Source of the DNA: Streptomyces roseicoloratus
Lineage (GTDB): Bacteria > Actinomycetota > Actinomycetes > Streptomycetales > Streptomycetaceae
Direction of reading: 5' to 3'
Assembly: GCF_004117935.1 (NCBI RefSeq)
Contig: NZ_SDOY01000092.1
Span: forward strand, 1 to 64,000
Length of the DNA: 64,000 nucleotides
In this document: positions 58,126 to 64,000 of the stretch, piece by piece
Layout of the letters: each line of letters starts with the position of its first letter
Position numbering within the stretch: position 1 is the first letter of the stretch
The notes under the pieces: generated by a model
What the model saw: only the letters and a program-made list of their open reading frames with translations
The model's database searches: none
Told to the model about the DNA's origin: nothing
Made by a program: the position numbers and the translations under genes

Positions 58126-58743
58126 GTGCACGCCATGCAGTACGACATCACCCTGCCCGCGGACTACGACATGGCGATCATCCGCAAGCGGGTCGCGACC
58201 CGGGGGCACCTCCTGGACGACTTCCCCGGACTGGGCCTGAAGGCCTACCTGATGCGCGAACGGGAGGACGGCTCGCCGGTCGACCAGTACGCGCCGTTCT
58301 ACCTGTGGGCCGAGCCGGCCGGCATGCATTCCTTCCTGTGGGGACCGGGCTTCCAGGGCATCGTGAACGACTTCGGACGGCCGGTGGTCCAGCACTGGAC
58401 GGTGCTCGCGTACGACGAGGGCCCGGCGTCATCGGCGACGCCGCGCGGCGCGACGCGGCAGCGCCGCCCGCTTCCCGACGGCGTCCCGCCGGCCGAAGCG
58501 GTCACCGCCGAACTGACCCGCCACGCACGGGAGTCGGCGGCCGAGGGCGTGGTGGCGCGGGCGCTCGCCGTCGACCCGCGGCACTGGGAGCTGCTGACGT
58601 TCACGCTGTGGGCCGACGCCGCTCCGGAGCTGCAGCCGGTGCGGGACGAGGACGTGGTGACCGCGGGGGCGGTCGATCGCTTCCAGGTGCTGCATCTGTC
58701 GGTGCCGGGGCGGCGGCACCTCCCGCACGGCCGGTCGTGGTGA
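58126..58743 (+). CDS. DUF4865 family protein
   Basis: 205 residues, soluble. The N-terminus MQYDITLPADYDMAIIRKRV and then RGHLLDDFPGLGLKAYLMRE with YAPFYLWAEPAGMHSFLWGP are characteristic of DUF4865. The family is commonly paired with TetR regulators, as here, and may be a monooxygenase-like ferredoxin fold; no activity is proven. The GTG at 58126 follows GAGGAG by 7 nt; an ATG at 58135 is an alternative. Confidence 0.88.
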   Translation: MHAMQYDITLPADYDMAIIRKRVATRGHLLDDFPGLGLKAYLMREREDGSPVDQYAPFYLWAEPAGMHSFLWGPGFQGIVNDFGRPVVQHWTVLAYDEGPASSATPRGATRQRRPLPDGVPPAEAVTAELTRHARESAAEGVVARALAVDPRHWELLTFTLWADAAPELQPVRDEDVVTAGAVDRFQVLHLSVPGRRHLPHGRSW

Positions 58744-58816
58744 ACCGGCTCCCCCCGGTCCGCCGGCCGCGGGACCGGGCGGGCTTCGGGCGGGATGCCC
58801 GCCGGGCAGACGGAGG

Positions 58817-59350
58817 TCAGCCGACGTGCGCGGCGACGGCCCGGGCGCAGTCGAGGGACTCGGTGTGGGAGGTGTCGACCTCCAGGTCGTAGGTCACGCC
58901 CCGGTGGACGATTCCCGCCTGCAGGGCGGCCATGCCGGGCGTGCGGTCGCCGCGGGCGGTCTCGCGGGCCGACGCGACCTCGACGTCGCAGCGGACGCCG
59001 ACCCACAGCACGTCCAGGCCTCGGGTGGCGTGGCGCCAGCGCTCCTGGGAGGCGGGTCCGCCGAGGAAGACGTCGTCGACGACGATCCGGGCACCGGCCC
59101 GGACCATCGCCACGATGCCGTGCGTCCAGGCCTTCTCCAGGGTCCGGAACTCCGGACCCAGGTGTACCCCGCCGTCCTCGGTGAACGTGATGCCGCCCTC
59201 CGCGCCCTCCAGCTTCTCCGGGAGCGCGTCGACGAAGTCGTCCACGCTGAAGGCCAGCCAGTGTCCGGGGAGCACGTCCTGGAGGCAGCGGGACATCCGG
59301 GACTTCCCGGAGCTCGAACCGCCGTTGAGGATGATCATCTGGGTCGTCAC
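58817..59350 (-). CDS. Chloramphenicol phosphotransferase-like kinase (CPT family)
   Basis: 177 residues, the size of Streptomyces venezuelae CPT. Walker A is [14 protein letters not shown] (residues 7-20); the catalytic Asp lies in [11 protein letters not shown] (residues 35-45); [20 protein letters not shown] closes the domain. CPT phosphorylates the 3-hydroxyl of chloramphenicol in producers. Similar proteins are widespread in actinomycetes and may have other small-molecule substrates. No chloramphenicol cluster is near, so the call is family-level only. Confidence 0.87.
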   Translation of the reverse strand: MTTQMIILNGGSSSGKSRMSRCLQDVLPGHWLAFSVDDFVDALPEKLEGAEGGITFTEDGGVHLGPEFRTLEKAWTHGIVAMVRAGARIVVDDVFLGGPASQERWRHATRGLDVLWVGVRCDVEVASARETARGDRTPGMAALQAGIVHRGVTYDLEVDTSHTESLDCARAVAAHVG

Positions 59351-59392
59351 CGGCTCACCCTAGGGCTGCGGCAGGCGGACCGCAGCGGGTTT

Positions 59393-60277
59393 TCAGCCGA
59401 CCGGCACCAGGGTGAGGTAGGCGATGCCGAGGACGGAACGGTAGCCGAGCCACTGTGTGCGCTGGCGGTCGACGCGGGCGCGGGTCTCCGCGGCGAGCGG
59501 GTGATCGGGGTGGGCGGCGAGCCAGACCTCGGTGGCGTGCCGGTAGCCGGACTCGAACTCCTCCCACTCCTCCGCGCTCGCCGTCTCGATCCAGGCCGGC
59601 CGGAAGCCCGCCTCGACGGCGAGGTCGACGAGGGCGTCCAGAGTGGGGTGGTCGCCCGCGTGGGCGCCGGGCCACATCCGGGCAAGCTCCGCGTCGGTGG
59701 GCGTGTGCTGCCAGAAGCCCTCGCCGAGCACCACGCGGCCGCCCGGCCGTACCAGGCGGCGCAGTTCGCGCAGGACGACGGCAGGGTCGTACGGCGACTC
59801 CGGGCCCGTCGGGCACAGCGCCTGGCCGGAGCCGAGGCACAGCACGAGGTCGGCGGGGCCCCGGGTGGTGCCGAGCGCGGACTCCTCGACGTACTCCACC
59901 CGGTCGGCCAGGCCGCGTTCCGCGGCGAGCCGGCGGCCGAGTTCGAGGTCGGCGGCGTTGATGTCGATGCCGGTGCCCTTCGCGCCGGGCACGGCGTCGA
60001 GCACGCGCAGCAGCAACTCGCCCCAGCCGCAGCCGACGTCGAGGACCGTGCCGGGTCCGGCGGCGGCGAGCCGGCCGATGAGGCGGGCGGCCCGGTCCTC
60101 GGAGAGCGGGCCGTGGAAGGTGAGACCGGCTCCCAGGTTCGGCGGCTGGCCGGCGTCTGCGGCGGGCGACGCGGCGGCTGAGCCGGGCGGGACGGCGGCG
60201 GAAGCCGACGGGGTGGTGGCGTGACCAGGGGTGCCCGCGGAAGCCGACGGGGTGACGGCGGAGCTGTTCTCGATCAT
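59393..60277 (-). CDS. Class I SAM-dependent methyltransferase
   Basis: 294 residues. Motif I is TVLDVGCGWGELLLRV, followed by GTGIDINAADLELGRRLA (motif II), and PADLVLCLGSGQAL. The N-terminal 45 residues are Ala/Ser/Thr/Pro-rich, coded partly by a repeated GCGGAAGCCGACGGGGTG (twice), and look disordered. It starts 11 bp after the ROK stop, so the two are in one operon. The substrate cannot be predicted; the C-terminal TEVWLAAHPDHPLAAETRAR is typical of small-molecule methyltransferases. Confidence 0.9.
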   Translation of the reverse strand: MIENSSAVTPSASAGTPGHATTPSASAAVPPGSAAASPAADAGQPPNLGAGLTFHGPLSEDRAARLIGRLAAAGPGTVLDVGCGWGELLLRVLDAVPGAKGTGIDINAADLELGRRLAAERGLADRVEYVEESALGTTRGPADLVLCLGSGQALCPTGPESPYDPAVVLRELRRLVRPGGRVVLGEGFWQHTPTDAELARMWPGAHAGDHPTLDALVDLAVEAGFRPAWIETASAEEWEEFESGYRHATEVWLAAHPDHPLAAETRARVDRQRTQWLGYRSVLGIAYLTLVPVG

Positions 60278-60288
60278 GAGGCGGGACC

Positions 60289-61521
60289 TTAGCCGGTGCC
60301 GAGCGTGCCGCCCAGTGCTTTGAGCGGGTCGTCGAGGACCGGCTGCCAGGCGAGTTCGGCGGCGCCGACCAGGCTGTTGTGGTCGAGCGTGCAGGGCAGG
60401 ATCGGCACGCCGCCGCTGCGGCCCCACAGGCTGCGGTCGGCGACGACGGCGCGGAGCCGTACCGGGTCGGCGTCGAGGAGTTCGCGGTGCAGGCCGCCGA
60501 GGATGATCCGGTCCGGGTTGAGGATGTTGACGAGGCCGGCGAGGCCGAGGCCGAGCCGGTCGATCAGCTCCTCGGTGGCGGCGCGCACCCCGGGATCGTC
60601 GCGGTGGTCGCGGAGCAGGTCGCGGGCCTGCTGGAGGAGGGAGACCTCGGGTCCCGGGTCGCGGCGCGCGACGGTGAGGAAGGCGAGCGGGTCGGTCTCG
60701 ACGTCGAGGCAGCCGCGCGAGCCGCAGTGGCAGGGGCGGCCCTCGGGATTGACGGTGAGATGGCCGACCTCCAGGGCGAGGCCCGAACTCCCGCTGTGCA
60801 GACGGCCGTCGAGGACGAGCGCGCCGCCGACGCCGCGGTGTCCGGTGGCGACGCAGAGCAGGTGCTTGGCGCCGCGTCCGGCGCCGTGGCGGTGTTCGGC
60901 AAGGGCAGCGAGGTTCACGTCGTTGCCCGTGAAGGCGGGGCCCTCGATGCCGGCGGCACGGACCTGCTCGGCGAAGATCTCGCGGACCGGGGCGCCGGCG
61001 GGCCAGGCGAGGTGGAGCGGGTTGAGGGCGGTGCCCTCGGGCTCGGCGACGGCCGAGGGCGCGGCGAGCCCGGCGCCGACGCAGCGGCGTCCGCTGGCGC
61101 GGAGCAGCGCGGCGCCGGCCTCCACGACCTCTCCGAGCACCTGGGCCGGGTCCTCGGAGACCGTGACGCAGCCGGGGGCGGTGGCTTCGATGGTGCCGCC
61201 GAGGCCGACCAGGGCGGCACGGAAGCCGTCGGAGTGGACCTGCGCGGCGAGGGCGACGGGGCCCTTCTCGTCGATCGCGAGCCGGTGCGAGGGGCGACCC
61301 TGGGAGCCGGCGGCGGCTCCGGGGTTGGAGTCGACGCGGATGAGGCCGAGGGCTTCGAGCTCGGCGGCGACCGCTCCGGCGGTGGCCCGGGTGACGCCGA
61401 GCTCCGCGGTGAGCACGGCGCGCGTGGGCGCCCGGCCCGTGTGCACGAGTTCGAGCGCGGGTCCGAGCGCGCTGCGCCCCCTGTCCAGCCGAGTCCGGGT
61501 CGTCGTCGCCTTGCCGTTCAT
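60289..61521 (-). CDS. ROK-family transcriptional regulator
   Basis: 410 residues. The N-terminal winged HTH is VLTAELGVTRATAGAVAAEL. The ROK sugar-kinase-like domain has the zinc motif RPCHCGSRGCLDVE and the signature PEGRPCHCG near residue 270. It lacks features needed to conclude kinase activity. ROK regulators sense sugars or amino sugars. The ATG at 61521 follows GGGAGA. It is divergent from an MFS permease across a gap with six 19-bp repeats. I recall that a divergent ROK-MFS pair controls amino-sugar export in S. coelicolor, which this layout resembles. Confidence 0.92.
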   Translation of the reverse strand: MNGKATTTRTRLDRGRSALGPALELVHTGRAPTRAVLTAELGVTRATAGAVAAELEALGLIRVDSNPGAAAGSQGRPSHRLAIDEKGPVALAAQVHSDGFRAALVGLGGTIEATAPGCVTVSEDPAQVLGEVVEAGAALLRASGRRCVGAGLAAPSAVAEPEGTALNPLHLAWPAGAPVREIFAEQVRAAGIEGPAFTGNDVNLAALAEHRHGAGRGAKHLLCVATGHRGVGGALVLDGRLHSGSSGLALEVGHLTVNPEGRPCHCGSRGCLDVETDPLAFLTVARRDPGPEVSLLQQARDLLRDHRDDPGVRAATEELIDRLGLGLAGLVNILNPDRIILGGLHRELLDADPVRLRAVVADRSLWGRSGGVPILPCTLDHNSLVGAAELAWQPVLDDPLKALGGTLGTG

Positions 61522-61613
61522 GAGCCCGAGTCTCCCATGATCGCCCGCCGCGGTCCGCCCGCCTCCCGTCTTCGGCCGGTTCTCCCCGGCCGGGGGCCGC
61601 CACCGGTGCCGCA

Positions 61614-61720
61614 CCGGAGCGCGGGAGCCGTACCGGAGCGCCGGTGCCGTACCGGAGCACGGGAGCCGCACCGGAGCGCGGGAGCCGTACCGGAGCGCGG
61701 GAGCCGTATCGGAGCGCGGA
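61614..61720. repeat. Six tandem copies of a 19-bp repeat in the ROK-MFS divergent gap
   Basis: CCGGAGC starts at 61614, 61633, 61652, 61671 and 61690, and TCGGAGC at 61709, always 19 bp apart. The unit is close to CCGGAGCGCGGGAGCCGTA. The array fills the space between the ROK start and the MFS promoter. Confidence 0.9.
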
Positions 61721-61731
61721 GGGGGCACGAG

Positions 61732-61761
61732 TTGAATCCGCCGGGCGGAGGCCCCTATCCT
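61732..61761 (+). promoter_or_regulatory. MFS promoter giving a leaderless mRNA
   Basis: TTGAAT (61732-61737) and TATCCT (61756-61761) have an 18-nt spacer. A start 7 nt after the -10 is the G of the GTG at 61768, with no Shine-Dalgarno present. The dyad TACT-AAACAA-AGTA (61775-61788) just inside the gene is a possible operator. Confidence 0.6.
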
Positions 61762-61767
61762 GAGTTT

Positions 61768-63048
61768 GTGCCGCTACTAAACAAAGTACGGACGGCCGCA
61801 TCGGGGGGATCCCGCGGAGACACCGCCTCCCTCTCCCTGACCCGCCTCCGCATCGCCCTGACCCTGTTCTTCGCGCTCGACGGATTCCTCTTCGCCGGCT
61901 GGGTGGTCCGGATCCCCGCCGTCAAGCAGCAGACCGGCGCGTCCGCCGGAGACCTCGGGCTCGCCCTCCTCGGCGTGTCCGCCGGAGCCGTCGTCACCAT
62001 GACGCTGACCGGACGCCTGTGCCGCCGTTACGGCAGCCACGCCGTCACCGTCGCCACCGCCGTCCTGCTCTCCCTCTCCATCGCCCTGCCGCCGCTGACC
62101 CGCTCCCCGCTCGCCCTCGGGCTCGTGCTGCTGGTCTTCGGCGCGGGATACGGCGGGATCAACGTCGCCATGAACAGCGCGGCCGTCGACCTCGTGGCCG
62201 CGCTCCGCAGGCCCGTCATGCCGAGCTTCCACGCCGCCTTCAGCCTCGGCGGCATGCTGGGCGCCGGACTCGGCGGACTCGTGGCCGGCGGCCTCTCCCC
62301 CACCGCGCACCTGCTCTGCCTCACGGCCGCCGGCCTCGTCCTGACGGCCGCCGCAGGCCCCGTACTCCTGCGGCACCCCTCCCCCGCACCGCCGGAATCG
62401 CTCGCGGCAAGGGCGGCCGGGACGCCGTCCGGCGGGACCAGGGACCGGGGCATGAGGTCGGGTGCCGCGACGGCCGGGCACGCGCCGGCCGCGGACGCCT
62501 CCGGGGCTCGCGGGACCGTTCTGGTCTTCGGCGTGATCGCGCTGTGCACGGCGTACGGCGAAGGCGCGCTGGCCGACTGGGGCGCCCTGCACCTCGCGCA
62601 GGACCTGCACGCGCACCCGGGTGTGGCGGCCGCCGGCTACTCGCTCTTCGCCCTCACCATGACCGCGGGCCGGCTCTCCGGCACCGTCCTGCTCGAACGC
62701 CTCGGCCAGACCCGCACCCTGGTCGCGGGCGGGCTCACCGCCGCGGCGGGCATGCTGCTGGGCGCGCTCGCCCCGACCGTGTGGGCGGCCCTGCTCGGCT
62801 TCGCCGTCACCGGCCTCGGCCTCGCCAACATCTTCCCGGTCGCCGTGGCCCGCGCGGGCGCCGTCGCGGGACCGAGCGGCGTGGCCACCGCCTCCACGCT
62901 CGGCTACGGCGGCATGCTGCTCGGGCCGCCGTCGATCGGCTTCCTCGCCGACTGGTTCTCGCTGCCCGTCGCCCTCACCACCGTCGCCGTGCTCGCCGCC
63001 GGGGCCGCCGTGATGGGCGTCGCGACGCGCGGCAACAGGGCGACATAA
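61768..63048 (+). CDS. MFS transporter
   Basis: 426 residues with 12 membrane helices. Seen: RIALTLFFALDGFLFAGWVV at the N-terminus, VFGAGYGGINVAMNSAAVDL, MPSFHAAFSLGGMLGAGLGG, a hydrophilic loop at residues 205-250, and VTGLGLANIFPVAVARAGAV. The family includes sugar and drug exporters (YbjJ-like). The GTG at 61768 coincides with the expected transcription start. Control by the divergent ROK protein is likely. The substrate may be a sugar or amino sugar. Confidence 0.9.
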   Translation: MPLLNKVRTAASGGSRGDTASLSLTRLRIALTLFFALDGFLFAGWVVRIPAVKQQTGASAGDLGLALLGVSAGAVVTMTLTGRLCRRYGSHAVTVATAVLLSLSIALPPLTRSPLALGLVLLVFGAGYGGINVAMNSAAVDLVAALRRPVMPSFHAAFSLGGMLGAGLGGLVAGGLSPTAHLLCLTAAGLVLTAAAGPVLLRHPSPAPPESLAARAAGTPSGGTRDRGMRSGAATAGHAPAADASGARGTVLVFGVIALCTAYGEGALADWGALHLAQDLHAHPGVAAAGYSLFALTMTAGRLSGTVLLERLGQTRTLVAGGLTAAAGMLLGALAPTVWAALLGFAVTGLGLANIFPVAVARAGAVAGPSGVATASTLGYGGMLLGPPSIGFLADWFSLPVALTTVAVLAAGAAVMGVATRGNRAT

Positions 63049-63056
63049 TCCGGGAC

Positions 63057-63809
63057 ATGAACACGCTGAGCATCGACACGCACATCGACGCCCTCGACGC
63101 GGCGGGCAAGGCGCTCGTGGAGGCCGCCGCGGCGGCGGGTCCCGACGCCGAGGTCGCCACCTGCCCGGGCTGGCGAGTACGCGACCTGCTGCGGCACACG
63201 ACGATGGTGCACCGCTGGGCCACCGCGTTCGTGGCCGAGGGCCTCACCTCGTACCGCCCGGACGGCGGCGAGACCGACCTCGACGGCGAGGCGCTGCTCG
63301 CGTACGTCCGCGAGGGCCACGCCCGTCTCGTCGGGTCGCTCCGCGAAGCGCCCGCCGACCTGGAGTGCTGGACCTTCCTGCCCGCGCCGTCGCCGCTCGC
63401 CTTCTGGGCGCGGCGCCAGGCGCACGAGACGACCGTGCACCGGGCCGACGCCGAGTCGGCGCTCGCCGCCGGCCCCGGGCAGGTGGACCCGGCGCTCGCC
63501 GCCGACGGCGTGGACGAACTGCTGCGCGCCTTCCACGGGCGTGACCGCAGCCGGGTCCGCAGCGAACGGCCGCGCGTCCTGCGGGTCCGCGCCACGGACA
63601 CCGGTGACGTGTGGACCGTACGGCTCTCCCCGGAGGCGCCGCGGACCACGCGCGACGCGGAGGGGGCGGCCGACTGCGAGCTGAGCGGGCCCGCCGGCCT
63701 GCTCTACCTCACGCTGTGGAACCGGCTGCCGCAGGACGCCCTGACCGTGACGGGCGACGCCTCACTGGCCCGGCTGTGGCGGGAGAACTCGGCCGTCGCC
63801 TGGTCGTGA
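63057..63809 (+). CDS. Maleylpyruvate-isomerase family (DinB-like, mycothiol-dependent) protein
   Basis: 250 residues. The TIGR03083-type N-terminal helical domain is DALDAAGKALVEAAAAAGPD, then CPGWRVRDLLRHTTMVHRWA with the metal His, and PLAFWARRQAHETTVHRADA with the HExxxH-like second site. The C-terminal half is the MDMPI sterol-carrier-like domain (RVRATDTGDVWTVRLSPEAP, ADCELSGPAGLLYLTLWNRL). Members use mycothiol as a cofactor, which fits an actinomycete. It starts 8 bp after the MFS stop, so the two are likely co-transcribed. Confidence 0.9.
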   Translation: MNTLSIDTHIDALDAAGKALVEAAAAAGPDAEVATCPGWRVRDLLRHTTMVHRWATAFVAEGLTSYRPDGGETDLDGEALLAYVREGHARLVGSLREAPADLECWTFLPAPSPLAFWARRQAHETTVHRADAESALAAGPGQVDPALAADGVDELLRAFHGRDRSRVRSERPRVLRVRATDTGDVWTVRLSPEAPRTTRDAEGAADCELSGPAGLLYLTLWNRLPQDALTVTGDASLARLWRENSAVAWS

Positions 63810-63834
63810 CGGTCCGCCCGCCACGCCGTCGGCG

Positions 63835-64000
63835 TCAACCCAGCCAGCCCGGCCGCACCAGACCCGACTCGTAGGCCAGCACGACGAGTTGGGCCCGGTC
63901 GCGGGCTCCGAGCTTCACCATGGTGCGGCTCACATGGGTCTTGGCGGTCAGCGGGCTGACGACCAGACGGCGGGCGATCTCCTCATTGGACAGGCCGAGA
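63835..64000 (-). CDS. LuxR/NarL-type response regulator, C-terminal part (cut by window edge)
   Basis: 54 residues of the C-terminal HTH are visible: [20 protein letters not shown] and [20 protein letters not shown], then a stop. This is the LuxR C-terminal domain of a two-component response regulator. The receiver domain and partner kinase lie outside the window. It is convergent with the maleylpyruvate-isomerase-like gene. Confidence 0.9.
   Translation of the reverse strand, partial: LGLSNEEIARRLVVSPLTAKTHVSRTMVKLGARDRAQLVVLAYESGLVRPGWLG

Noticed and set aside
58817..59350. Chloramphenicol resistance as the specific function
   Set aside because: Family membership is clear, but no chloramphenicol biosynthesis genes are near and CPT-like proteins are widespread, so only a family-level call is made.

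Overview
This window is high-GC actinobacterial chromosome, almost certainly Streptomyces or a close relative. Codon third positions are mostly G or C. Alternative GTG and TTG starts are frequent. Many of the families are typical of Streptomyces: a StrB1-type amidinotransferase, DUF6643, Rv1733c-like, ROK, SHOCT, DUF4865, DUF2071, and HATPase anti-sigma-like proteins. There is no phage, integrase, insertion sequence, CRISPR array or rRNA. One tRNA gene is present, tRNA-Leu with anticodon GAG.

Layout. 1-7.7 kb: a membrane-fused ECF sigma factor (cut by the left edge), an unknown TPR-like protein, and an HSP90-like ATPase abutting a giant TPR protein. 7.9-13.7 kb (minus): DUF485 protein, sodium:solute symporter and LytS-like sensor kinase as one unit, then an arylamine N-acetyltransferase and a secreted polysaccharide-lyase-like protein with a discoidin domain. 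13.9-19.1 kb (minus): a compact four-gene biosynthetic cassette (amidinotransferase, ATP-grasp ligase, ornithine aminotransferase, ATP-grasp ligase) bounded by a 38-bp palindrome and by tRNA-Leu with its terminator. 19.9-28.9 kb: mixed single genes (DUF2071, a dienelactone-hydrolase-like protein lacking its nucleophile, BlaI-like regulator, DUF4253, AI-2E-type permease, EamA exporter with divergent LysR, CaiB-type CoA transferase). 29-35.8 kb (minus): PucR-type regulator, 3-hydroxybutyrate dehydrogenase, NUDIX, apolipoprotein N-acyltransferase, Asp/Glu racemase. 35.8-44.4 kb: HpnB-type glycosyltransferase, divergent MFS versus aldo/keto reductase plus SRPBCC, and two secreted ester hydrolases, one a PHB-depolymerase type. 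45-55 kb: DUF6643, MOSC, Rv1733c-like, a beta-helix/AAA ATPase fusion, a membrane protein that is an alpha/beta hydrolase split by transmembrane helices, DeoR regulator, two SRPBCC proteins, and a Cds1-like PLP enzyme. 55-64 kb: anti-sigma-like ATPase, SHOCT protein with an overlapping leader peptide, TetR with DUF4865, CPT-like kinase, methyltransferase-ROK operon divergent from an MFS permease, maleylpyruvate-isomerase-like protein, and the tail of a LuxR response regulator.

The best candidate for an undescribed system is the four-gene cassette. Its amidinotransferase keeps the StrB1 catalytic triad, but no cyclitol genes are nearby. The ornithine aminotransferase could remove the ornithine by-product, and two different ATP-grasp enzymes could form amide bonds. 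This predicts a small guanidino (amidino) peptide-like metabolite.

A second theme is the number of short tandem arrays in intergenic DNA (unit lengths 5, 7, 13, 16, 18-19, 37 and about 40 bp). They often sit directly upstream of a gene or between convergent genes. Three pairs of convergent genes overlap at their 3' ends by 31-43 bp.
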